Source: Firmicutes bacterium UBA5227
GTDB lineage: Bacteria; Bacillota; Clostridia; Tissierellales; Sedimentibacteraceae
Direction: 5' to 3'
Length of the DNA: 64,000 nucleotides
NCBI GenBank assembly: GCA_002409285.1
Contig: DHUT01000003.1
Coordinates: 14,585-78,584, forward strand
Shown here: positions 41,839-49,505 of the stretch, piece by piece
How the letters are laid out: every line of letters begins with the position of its first letter
Numbering within the stretch: the stretch's first letter is position 1
Made by a program: the position numbers and the translations under genes
Notes under the pieces: generated by a model
The model's database searches: none
Seen by the model: the letters and a program-made list of their open reading frames with translations, nothing else
Told to the model about the DNA's origin: nothing

Positions 41839-44193
41839 TTATCTTATAGGGCATATTCCGGTTTCGCATCCGTCATTTCCTACATCTAGTTCCTCTTCAT
41901 GCACCTCATACTTGCTCAAAATGGATGGTATGAAAGGTTTCATTTCCTTCTTAAGACTGTTGTATTCCTCTTCTGTAATGGATTCATAAGGCATTAGCTG
42001 GTAGAAGCTGTCGTCAAGGGACAAGAATGAAAGTGCCACAACATCATCCCAGTTATCCCAAACCCATTGTTCCACCTGTTCCCATTCATTATCTCTCACA
42101 TGGACTGTTATGGAGCAGTTGTGGTCAACATAGTTCTCCATAAACATTTTATAATTTTCAAGCTGGTCAATTGCTGTTATATCATACTTTGTTTTTCCGC
42201 CGGGAGCCTTCACTGGGAATTCAATTACCTTTGTAGTACAAGTCTTCATTTCCTGACCTACCTCAGGATATATCTTATATCCCAGCTCCTCACATACCTT
42301 GACCAGCGGGTCATGGCTATTTATCCTTACCCTTCTGACAAAGTAGGGAGAATGTGAATAATGTACGCCGCTTGACACTCCCGGAAGCTGTGACAACGTG
42401 CCCTCAGGCTTAACTGTAGTTACCAGTATGGGAGCACTTTCTCCTATTTCATCAGCATAGCGTTCAGATTCATCCTTAGCTGCATCCCTGAGCTTTCTTA
42501 GCAGTTCTGCCTGCTGTTTTCTGTCCAGATCTGCGGCGTTAACCATATCCTGCCATCCTGTCAGGGAGCATCCGGTAATTTTATCTCTTTGCTGTACTCT
42601 GTCCCACTGGGAAAGCTCAAGCTCCACACAGGTCATTCTGTAAGCCGCTCTTGCTGACAGGCGCTGTGCTTTCAATAATGCCTTCTCATCAAGCTTCCCA
42701 TCCTCATCTACAAAAGCATGAACATTTACTGTTGTCAAATTACATAGGCCTTTGTTATCAAGAAGTATTTCGCCGCAGGGATTCACCCCGTTCATATTTG
42801 GTCTTCTCTTTGCTCCTGCTTCCTCGTTTATCCAGCCCGGCTCGCCTGAGTAACGCATTTGCTCAAGCTGCCATTTCAACTGTTCTCTTGTAGGTTTTTT
42901 TCTGTAGTAAATTGAATTGTTGCTCATTGAACGGTGTATTATATCCTTGTCCACAATCCATTGATTGTCTATGTTTTTATAAAGCTTGCTTTTGGCTTCG
43001 ATGCAGTCCGTATCATCATAATCTATGAGCATTATTTCAGCGGTTCTTCTGACCCCTCCAACTACAACATTTTCGCCTATAATATTAGCTATGTCCAGAC
43101 AGTCTATAGGTTTAAGCTTAAATCTGTCTTTGCCTTCAATAGCGCTGCGTTTTTTTACAACATTGTCTATTTTTGTGAACATGTTTTTTAAACTTGAGTG
43201 CCCGCTGGCAGTTCCTCCGAAGGTTTTCAGAACTTCACCTTTTGGTCTTACATTGTTGTAATTAATTATTATCGTAGTAATATTCCTGTATTCACTGGAG
43301 TTAATAAAGCTGAAGAAGTGGTCAAGGGCCTGTACCCAGCCTTCCTTGCTGTCTCCCACTACTATTTTTACCGTATTGTTATTATTGAATTCAATACCTG
43401 TATTATCTTCTCTCTCAGGCTTTTCAACAGGAGTGTAATCCTCTTGAATTATCCTGAAGTTTCCCCTGATTTTCGGAAGTTGTGCAACATCGCCCTTCAG
43501 AATTCTTACCCCCACGCCTGAGCCTATCATCAGCAAATAGAATAAGTCCCTGAAAGCATGGAAATCATTGATTATTTCAAATGCACAGTTGAAATTTGCC
43601 ATTGGATAATTGTATGAAACGGGAGTTCCGCCAACCCAAAATGTTCTTCCGGATAAAAATTGCCTTAAATTAAAAATATTATCGTATAATTCCTCAGCTT
43701 CTTCCTTCTTTGTAGGAACAAGACTGCAGTTGTATTCCACCGCTCTTCTTACGGTTTCCCACCAGTACTCTCTTCTTCTTTCTTCAGGAAGCCATCTTGA
43801 ATATGTTCTGTAATATACAAAATTACCAAGCTGATCCATGGGAGAACCAATATGCTTGTACTTGCTTATGAATTCCTCGCTTAAAAGCTTATAGTCCTTT
43901 CTCTTTCTTGAATCTCTGGACTTATCTCTTTCATATCTGTATAAAATATATTTTTTTGCTACATCTTTCCTCTTGCTGTCCATTAATTCATTTTCCACCA
44001 TGTCCTGGACAACTTCAACAGGCACCGGAAAATTTTTAGGTTCTATTTCCTTTTGTATTTTCAGACTTATTTCCTTAGCTAAGTCCTCATCTACTCCATC
44101 CTTTGTTTCCTTCATGGCTTTTATAATTGCGTTGGTAATTTTATCTGCATTGAAGTCTACAAAGCTTCCGGTCCTTTTCAATATTCTTATCAT
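41839..44193 (-). CDS. nrdJ: Adenosylcobalamin-dependent ribonucleotide reductase, class II
   Basis: A 784-residue class II enzyme that reduces ribonucleoside triphosphates with a B12-derived radical, resembling the monomeric RTPR of lactobacilli but with an N-terminal ATP-cone (RILKRTGSFVDFNADKITNAI, residues about 3-90). The core has the glycyl-loop-like PMANFNCAF near residue 198, the NPCGEILLDNKGLCNLTTVNV motif near residue 475 with active-site Cys and Glu, and a C-terminal cysteine pair CETGICPIR for re-reduction. The promoter carries two NrdR boxes. No nrdA, nrdD or nrdR is in the window. Confidence 0.95.
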   Translation of the reverse strand: MIRILKRTGSFVDFNADKITNAIIKAMKETKDGVDEDLAKEISLKIQKEIEPKNFPVPVEVVQDMVENELMDSKRKDVAKKYILYRYERDKSRDSRKRKDYKLLSEEFISKYKHIGSPMDQLGNFVYYRTYSRWLPEERRREYWWETVRRAVEYNCSLVPTKKEEAEELYDNIFNLRQFLSGRTFWVGGTPVSYNYPMANFNCAFEIINDFHAFRDLFYLLMIGSGVGVRILKGDVAQLPKIRGNFRIIQEDYTPVEKPEREDNTGIEFNNNNTVKIVVGDSKEGWVQALDHFFSFINSSEYRNITTIIINYNNVRPKGEVLKTFGGTASGHSSLKNMFTKIDNVVKKRSAIEGKDRFKLKPIDCLDIANIIGENVVVGGVRRTAEIMLIDYDDTDCIEAKSKLYKNIDNQWIVDKDIIHRSMSNNSIYYRKKPTREQLKWQLEQMRYSGEPGWINEEAGAKRRPNMNGVNPCGEILLDNKGLCNLTTVNVHAFVDEDGKLDEKALLKAQRLSARAAYRMTCVELELSQWDRVQQRDKITGCSLTGWQDMVNAADLDRKQQAELLRKLRDAAKDESERYADEIGESAPILVTTVKPEGTLSQLPGVSSGVHYSHSPYFVRRVRINSHDPLVKVCEELGYKIYPEVGQEMKTCTTKVIEFPVKAPGGKTKYDITAIDQLENYKMFMENYVDHNCSITVHVRDNEWEQVEQWVWDNWDDVVALSFLSLDDSFYQLMPYESITEEEYNSLKKEMKPFIPSILSKYEVHEEELDVGNDGCETGICPIR

Positions 44194-44229
44194 TATTCCT
44201 ATCCTCCCTTGTTCCCGCTTTCTATCAGG

Positions 44230-44287
44230 ACACTATATATTGTAGCATTAACCATAAAATTTGTCAATATAGTACCATATATAGTTC
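44230..44287 (-). promoter_or_regulatory. nrdJ promoter with two NrdR boxes
   Basis: On the minus strand -35 TTGACA (44267-44262), spacer 17, -10 TACAAT (44244-44239). Box 1 ACACTATATATTGTAG (44230-44245) covers the -10; box 2 GTACCATATATAGTTC (44272-44287) is just upstream of the -35. Both fit the NrdR consensus acaCwAtATaTwGtgt, and their starts are 42 bp apart, four helical turns. Confidence 0.85.
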
Positions 44288-44345
44288 CTCCTGTAATATC
44301 AAGGGATTTTCAACTTCTTAAAAAAACTTAATAATTTGATTATTT

Positions 44346-45059
44346 TTATCCAAGCCAGTTTATAATGCCCATTGTATCCTTAAAGCAATCATTTCTCAGA
44401 AAGTCATCTTCATACCTTTCGGAACACATCATGGGGTGTCTGCTTACATAAAACCTGCCTGATTTTATATACCTGCTCTTTTCTTCAGAGGATTTACCCC
44501 ATAGAAACCAGCTTATATTTTTATTTTCCCGTGAAATATAGTCAAGCAGCCTACAGCTGAAAGGCTCCCATATTGATATGTGGCTTCCTGTTACACCACA
44601 TTCAACCGTGAAATAAGTATTCAGAAGCAACACCCCCTGCTTCTCCCAGGATTTAAATAACCTGTCAGGTGGTGCAATACCAAACTTTCCCTCAGCTATT
44701 TCCCTTTGTATTTCCGAAAATTTCAAGATTTTATTATATTCATATATATTATTATAATTTTTATGAATCAACCTTATTATGTTCTTTAATGAAACCTGTC
44801 TGAATTTATCATTCCATGAATGCAGATCCCCTACCTCAAATGCTCTTCCGGTTGCCCTGCCCTTTTCAGGATAAGGATCCTGCCCCAGTATCACAACCTT
44901 TATTTTATTTAAATCACATTTCAAAAAACGCAGAACATTTTCATAATCCGGATTTATGTTTTTACCTATTTTGTTTTCAATTTCTTTTAATTCTTCACGA
45001 ACCTCATCACACAAAAAATCATTCCATGATGAATGAAAATCTATTGGTATTAAGCTCAT
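44346..45059 (-). CDS. ung: Divergent family-1-like uracil-DNA glycosylase
   Basis: A 237-residue protein with the Ung fold. The motif GQDPYPEKGRATGRAF (Asp61 as catalytic water-activating residue) matches GQDPYHGxGQAxGLxF except that the histidine is proline. LLLNTYFTVE keeps the uracil-binding asparagine. The loop RHPMMCSER replaces the usual HPSPLS. The ORF is open for 50 more codons upstream, but GGGAGG sits just before the ATG at 45059 and the family start MSLIPIDFHSSWNDFL is there. It may act on uracil or on a different damaged base. Confidence 0.85.
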   Translation of the reverse strand: MSLIPIDFHSSWNDFLCDEVREELKEIENKIGKNINPDYENVLRFLKCDLNKIKVVILGQDPYPEKGRATGRAFEVGDLHSWNDKFRQVSLKNIIRLIHKNYNNIYEYNKILKFSEIQREIAEGKFGIAPPDRLFKSWEKQGVLLLNTYFTVECGVTGSHISIWEPFSCRLLDYISRENKNISWFLWGKSSEEKSRYIKSGRFYVSRHPMMCSERYEDDFLRNDCFKDTMGIINWLG

Positions 45060-45138
45060 ATTGCCTCCCTTACCATTAAATTTTGTAAGCCAAAAGCCCA
45101 TTCTTCTGGCTTTAGTCACAATGTCAGTCCTATAAAAA

Positions 45139-47025
45139 TTATTTCTGTTGACGAACATCGGAAGCCCTTTTAAAGTCCCACAAAAAAGGCACAATGACCG
45201 TTGCGACATTTTTATGATCCTTTAGCTCCCTTTCTATGAAGTATGTGGACTGGTTGTGCAGTATGCTTTCATACCAGTGCTCTTCAACAAACCTACCCAT
45301 AACTACAGAAATAGTTTCCCCTGACTTTATGTCTTCTTCTTTCTGCTCTAAATACTTTTCAAGAGGCACTAAAATATTTCTGTAGGGTGCCTTGATAAAC
45401 TCCAGAGGGATATCCATACCCTTCTCTTTCCATTCAGCCTGAAGCCGCTCTATTTCTTTGTCATCTGTGGAAATGTGAAGCGCAACCACATTAGATGTCA
45501 TTGCATTTGCATAGTTGAGCAGCTTAAGCGTTGCTTTATTCATGGACTTTATAAGAACGATGCACAGATTTGTATCCTTGCTTTCACTTCTGCGGTAATA
45601 GGACATAAAATCTTCTACCTTAAGCTGTTCATTAATAGATGCATAATATTTTCCAATCTTATTCATCAAAATGCTCAACAGAGGTATGACAACCGCAAGC
45701 ATCCATGAGCCCTGTACAAATTTCGTCATAAATACAATAACTGTACTTGTAGCTGTCATCACCGCCCCCAGTCCGTTTATAACAAGTTTATGTTTCCATC
45801 CCCTGTTCTTAACGCTCAGCCACTTACGAACCATTCCTATCTGAGAAAGGGTAAAGGATAAAAATACCCCCACAGAATAAAGAGGAACCAGGTGGTGAGT
45901 ATTCGCCTTAAATGCTGTCAGAAGTAATCCTGCTGCAAAAAAGATGAACATAATTCCGTTGGAAAAACTGAGCCTTGTTCCTCTTTGCATAAACTGATGA
46001 GGAAGGTAATGATCCTGAGACAATATAGCCAACAAAGTGGGAAGCCCATTATAGGCTGTATTGGCAGCAAGCAGAAGTATCAGTGAAGTTGCAAATTGTA
46101 ATATATAAAACATTATACCCTCACCAAAAACAGCCTTCCCCATTTGAGATATAACAGTAGAGCCCTCGACAGGTACAATCCTGAGACTGGTCACAAGCAG
46201 TATAGAGCCTCCAAAAATAAAAATTATTATGCCTACCAGTATAAAAAGAACATCCTTTGCATTTTTTTGCTCCGGCTTTCGAAATGAAGGCACAGCATTG
46301 CTAACAGCCTCTATACCTGTCAGTGCAGAACATCCTGAAGAAAAAGCCCTCAACAGTAAAAACATGGATACCGAATACAAGCTGTTCACAGCAGGTACAG
46401 ACTGAGGACTGTATTCTACGGGAGAAATACCACCGGCGGCAAGTCTTACAAATCCTGTAATTATCATAATTATCATAATTGCCATAAATGCATATGTTGG
46501 AACCCCGAAAATCTTTGAAGATTCTCGCATACCCCTCAAGTTCAAAAAAGTAATTATGCACAAGAACAATAAAGCAATAATTGTACGATAAGCCATAAAC
46601 TGCGGAAACGCTGCTAAAAAAGCTGCTGTTGCCGAAGATAAGCTTACGGCAACAGTCATTATATAATCTATAATAAGTGCGGAAGCTGCCACCAAACCGG
46701 CAGGCTTTCCTATATTTTCAGATGATACAACATATGCTCCGCCTCCGTTAGGATAATTATCGATTATCTGTGCATAAGAAAATGCAAGCACAAGAAAAAG
46801 CAATATTATGGGAAGTGTTATGGGCTTCAGGTAATTAACAGAAGCCACCCCTAAAACCGGTACAAGCACAATCAGCATTTCTTCAATTGCATAAGCAACT
46901 GAAGAAACCGCGTCACTTGACATTATCGGGAGTCCCCAAATTACGCTTAGCTTTTCACCTTCCAAATCATTACTCTTAAGAGCCTTTCCTAAAAAAACTT
47001 CTCTCAACGATTTATCTTTAAACAT
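45139..47025 (-). CDS. kimA: KimA-type high-affinity potassium importer (APC superfamily)
   Basis: A 628-residue transporter. The N-terminus (FLGKALKSN...LSVIWGLPIMSSDAVSSVAYA near residues 10-45, then SYAQIIDNYPNGGGAYVVSSENIG near 85-107) closely follows Bacillus KimA/YdaO, a K+:H+ symporter. Twelve hydrophobic segments end near residue 460; the last 160 residues form a soluble nucleotide-binding-like domain (LCIVLIKSMNKATLKLLNYA). An amino acid permease function is the alternative. A KdpE-like regulator gene lies directly upstream, with four regulator-type repeats between them, which supports the potassium role. Confidence 0.82.
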   Translation of the reverse strand: MFKDKSLREVFLGKALKSNDLEGEKLSVIWGLPIMSSDAVSSVAYAIEEMLIVLVPVLGVASVNYLKPITLPIILLFLVLAFSYAQIIDNYPNGGGAYVVSSENIGKPAGLVAASALIIDYIMTVAVSLSSATAAFLAAFPQFMAYRTIIALLFLCIITFLNLRGMRESSKIFGVPTYAFMAIMIIMIITGFVRLAAGGISPVEYSPQSVPAVNSLYSVSMFLLLRAFSSGCSALTGIEAVSNAVPSFRKPEQKNAKDVLFILVGIIIFIFGGSILLVTSLRIVPVEGSTVISQMGKAVFGEGIMFYILQFATSLILLLAANTAYNGLPTLLAILSQDHYLPHQFMQRGTRLSFSNGIMFIFFAAGLLLTAFKANTHHLVPLYSVGVFLSFTLSQIGMVRKWLSVKNRGWKHKLVINGLGAVMTATSTVIVFMTKFVQGSWMLAVVIPLLSILMNKIGKYYASINEQLKVEDFMSYYRRSESKDTNLCIVLIKSMNKATLKLLNYANAMTSNVVALHISTDDKEIERLQAEWKEKGMDIPLEFIKAPYRNILVPLEKYLEQKEEDIKSGETISVVMGRFVEEHWYESILHNQSTYFIERELKDHKNVATVIVPFLWDFKRASDVRQQK

Positions 47026-47132
47026 ACCAATTTACCTTTCTACTATATAATATCAATCATTAATAAAAGCTATATGAAGAACACCTGAAGCTTTTAATAC
47101 TAATCTTCAACACTCTCATGTAGCAATATTTG

Positions 47133-47197
47133 ATTATAGTAAATGCATTGTGAGAACGGTGTGAGACTTAAGCTAATCCTGTGAGAATGCTGTGAGA
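47133..47197 (-). promoter_or_regulatory. kimA promoter with four TGTGAGA direct repeats
   Basis: TGTGAGA occurs at 47149, 47160, 47180 and 47191, two pairs with 11-bp spacing, the layout bound by dimers of OmpR/KdpE-type regulators. On the minus strand the last repeat ends 10 bases before a -10 TATAAT (47138-47133), and there is no -35 box, the geometry of an activated promoter. The leader to the kimA start is about 100 bases. I do not see a ydaO-type c-di-AMP riboswitch in it. Confidence 0.75.
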
Positions 47198-47261
47198 ATT
47201 TTCAGTAATATTATAATTAACTATAAAAGATAAAATATACGAACATTTGGACTTATATTAT

Positions 47262-47960
47262 TTATTCATCTGTCAGACGGTATCCCACTCCTGTCTCCGT
47301 AATGATGTAACGCGGCTTTGCGGGGTTTTTTTCTATTTTATGCCTTAACCCCGACATTAGTGCCCTCAGAGCCTGAGTATCATTTCCGTAACCCACTCCC
47401 CATATTTCATTAATTATATATTGAGTAGTAAGAACCTTGCCCATATTTTTAAAAAGCAAAGCAAGCAGGCTGTACTCCATTGGTGTGGTATGAAGCTGTA
47501 CACCGTCAAGATAAACCATAGACTTGGAAAAATCTATGCTTAAGCCCTCAACCTTAAGGCACATACGTGTATTCACGCTGTTCTGTTTGTAAAAGTGCCG
47601 CAAAGCTACCCTTATACGTGCTAACAGCTCGGTTGCTGAAAAAGGTTTTGTCAGATAATCATCAGCTCCCAAATCAAGTGCCTCTGCATTTTCCTTATCC
47701 AGTTCGTGTACCGATATAACTATAATAGGAATCTCCGACCATTCCCTGATCTTTGTGATAATATCTGTACCCTTCATATCCGGCAGAATAAGGTCAATAA
47801 TAATCAAATCTACCGGCTCGGAAACAAGCAGATTTAACGCAAGACTTCCGGTTCCCGCCGCAACAAAACGAAATCCTCTCGCTTGCAACGAATGGCATAC
47901 AAATTTTCGAATATGTGCGTCCTCAACCGCAACAAGAATATTTTCATTATAATTGCTCAT
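47262..47960 (-). CDS. KdpE-like OmpR-family response regulator
   Basis: A 232-residue regulator. The receiver has VED at 12-14, the phospho-acceptor aspartate in DLIIIDLILPDMKG (Asp56 area), and LGADDYLTKPFSATELLARIRVALRH, very close to KdpE. The C-terminal winged helix has TTPMEYSLLALLFKNMGKVLTT and GVGYRL. No sensor kinase (KdpD) gene is in the window, so its partner is elsewhere or it acts alone. It ends 236 bases before kimA and is preceded by the UDG gene with a 23-base gap. Confidence 0.88.
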   Translation of the reverse strand: MSNYNENILVAVEDAHIRKFVCHSLQARGFRFVAAGTGSLALNLLVSEPVDLIIIDLILPDMKGTDIITKIREWSEIPIIVISVHELDKENAEALDLGADDYLTKPFSATELLARIRVALRHFYKQNSVNTRMCLKVEGLSIDFSKSMVYLDGVQLHTTPMEYSLLALLFKNMGKVLTTQYIINEIWGVGYGNDTQALRALMSGLRHKIEKNPAKPRYIITETGVGYRLTDE

Positions 47961-47983
47961 TTATTTACACCTCTAACATTTGC

Positions 47984-48538
47984 TCAGGTAATTTCCTTAA
48001 GTTTTTCTGAGATTTTTTTAAAGTCTTCCCATGCATCCTTTTTTGCAGGCTCATTTCTAAGCAGATAGGATGGATGGTAGGTAGGCATGAAGTAAATATT
48101 CCCCTTTTTAACAAATTGTCCCCTTTGTCTGCTGATGCTTAAATCGGAATTTATAAGATTTTTAGCAGCAACTGCTCCAAGACACACAATTATCTTTGGC
48201 TGAATAAGTTTCACCTGCCACCTTAGGTAATTTAGACATACACTGCTTTCATCTTCAAATGGATTTCTGTTTTCAGGAGGCCTGCACTTAACCACATTGG
48301 CTATGTAGGTATCACTTCGTTTGAGGTTTATTGCCTCAATCATTTTATCCAGAAGCTGTCCTGCTCTTCCTACAAAAGGCCTACCCTGAACATCCTCATA
48401 ATATCCCGGACCCTCTCCCACGAACATAATATCAGCATGCTCACTTCCTTCTCCAAATACTACGTTTGTCCTGGTTTCAGCCAGCCTGCACTTATGGCAC
48501 CTATAGCAATACCCTTTAAGTTCTTCCATGGTATACAT
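47984..48538 (-). CDS. Family-4 [4Fe-4S] uracil-DNA glycosylase
   Basis: A 184-residue UdgA-type enzyme that removes uracil from DNA. The four cluster cysteines are Cys11 or 14 and Cys17 (CYRCHKC), Cys88 and Cys104 areas (KCRPPENRNP, SSVCLNYL). Motif A is GEGPGYYEDVQGRPFVG and motif B is THPSYLL. Its start has GAGG 8 bases upstream. It lies 11 bases after msrA and forms a probable operon with it and the KdpE-like gene. Confidence 0.92.
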   Translation of the reverse strand: MYTMEELKGYCYRCHKCRLAETRTNVVFGEGSEHADIMFVGEGPGYYEDVQGRPFVGRAGQLLDKMIEAINLKRSDTYIANVVKCRPPENRNPFEDESSVCLNYLRWQVKLIQPKIIVCLGAVAAKNLINSDLSISRQRGQFVKKGNIYFMPTYHPSYLLRNEPAKKDAWEDFKKISEKLKEIT

Positions 48539-48549
48539 AAGTCATACCT

Positions 48550-49026
48550 CTACAAGCTCAAGTCAATGTGGCAGTATCCGCTTGGATTTTTCTCCAGATA
48601 TTTCTGGTGATATTCCTCCGCTGCATAAAAGTTTTTCAAAGGCATAACCTCTGTCACAATGGCCTTTTGATACTTTGAAGCTTCTTTTTCCATCGATGCC
48701 TTTATAATGTTCAAATCATCTTCGTCCACATAGTATATTCCGGTTCTGTATTGGGTTCCCATATCTCCGCCCTGCCTGTTAAGCAAGGTAGGGTCTATTA
48801 CCTTCCAGAAATCTTCTAATATTTTATTGAGAGTTATTTCATTTTCATCATACTTTATATAAACAGTTTCCGCATATCCGGTGGTATTTGTACACACCTG
48901 CTCATAAGAGGGATTTTCAGTATTTCCGTTGGCATATCCCACTTCTGTTTCCATGACACCCTTGCGAAGATCAAAATATGCCTGCATTCCCCAAAAACAT
49001 CCGCCTGCCAGATAAATTTCCTTCAT
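48550..49026 (-). CDS. msrA: Peptide methionine sulfoxide reductase A
   Basis: A 158-residue MsrA that repairs oxidised methionine. The catalytic GGCFWG is at residues 8-13 with cysteine (Cys10), not selenocysteine as in some relatives, and YRTGIYY and AEEYHQKYLEKNPSGYC are complete; the last cysteine is a possible resolving residue. The start at 49026 has GGGAG 9 bases upstream; the TTG at 49035 falls next to that site. Confidence 0.95.
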   Translation of the reverse strand: MKEIYLAGGCFWGMQAYFDLRKGVMETEVGYANGNTENPSYEQVCTNTTGYAETVYIKYDENEITLNKILEDFWKVIDPTLLNRQGGDMGTQYRTGIYYVDEDDLNIIKASMEKEASKYQKAIVTEVMPLKNFYAAEEYHQKYLEKNPSGYCHIDLSL

Positions 49027-49134
49027 TATAATCAACTCCCTGTTTCGAATTTATATTGTTTATTATACTCAAAATTTACTTTTTTCTCAATATTATTATT
49101 CTTAATATTCTTCATTAAAAATTTAAAGTTTTTA

Positions 49135-49174
49135 TTGAAATTTATATTCATATATGCTAATATATTAATATAAT
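49135..49174 (+). promoter_or_regulatory. Promoter and possible operator of the ArsR-sulfur operon
   Basis: TTGAAA (49135-49140), spacer 17, TAATAT (49158-49163) preceded by TGC. AT-rich inverted sequence TAATATATTA (49158-49167) overlaps the -10 and could be the ArsR operator. A second possible -10 TATAAT is at 49169-49174. Confidence 0.5.
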
Positions 49175-49191
49175 AATATTACGAGGTAGTT

Positions 49192-49491
49192 ATGATAGAT
49201 TTTAACAATAAAGAAAAAACAAAAAAGTTATTGTCGGAAAAAGCAGACTTATTAAAAACAATTGCTCATCCTGTAAGGCTTTGCATACTGGCAATGCTTA
49301 TAAAGGAGGAACAAAGCAATGTAACGGATATGCAGTGCTGCCTGGATGTTCCTCAGCCCACAGTTTCCCAGCACCTGGCAAAATTAAAATCTGCAGGCAT
49401 ACTTTCTGCCGAAAGAAACGGAACAGAAATAATTTATACAATTAAAAACGAAGAAGTCAAGAAATTAATAATTCAAATTTTAAAAGATTAA
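49192..49491 (+). CDS. ArsR-family transcriptional repressor
   Basis: A 99-residue winged-helix regulator: LLKTIAHPVRLCILAMLIKEE, then VTDMQCCLDVPQPTVSQHLAKLKSAGILSAERNGTEIIYTI. Cys30 and the CC pair near residues 49-50 could sense thiols or persulfide; the CVCD-type metal site of ArsR/CadC is absent. It is 14 bases before the sulfur-enzyme fusion gene, suggesting it controls that gene in response to reactive sulfur. Confidence 0.9.
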   Translation: MIDFNNKEKTKKLLSEKADLLKTIAHPVRLCILAMLIKEEQSNVTDMQCCLDVPQPTVSQHLAKLKSAGILSAERNGTEIIYTIKNEEVKKLIIQILKD

Positions 49492-49505
49492 ATATGGAGG
49501 CATTT

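Noticed and set aside
44194..44345. Cobalamin riboswitch before nrdJ
   Set aside because: The leader is under 50 bases from the mapped-looking -10 to the start and has no B12-box-like sequence; NrdR boxes explain the region.
45060..45209. 50-residue N-terminal extension of Ung
   Set aside because: It overlaps the end of kimA, has no ribosome site at its start, and the ATG at 45059 has GGGAGG and the usual N-terminus.
47026..47132. ydaO-type c-di-AMP riboswitch before kimA
   Set aside because: I looked because Bacillus kimA has one; the leader is about 100 bases and I see neither the pseudo-symmetric motifs nor a terminator. A covariance search would settle it.
48550..49026. Selenocysteine MsrA
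   Set aside because: The catalytic codon is TGC or TGT for cysteine and the frame has no UGA.
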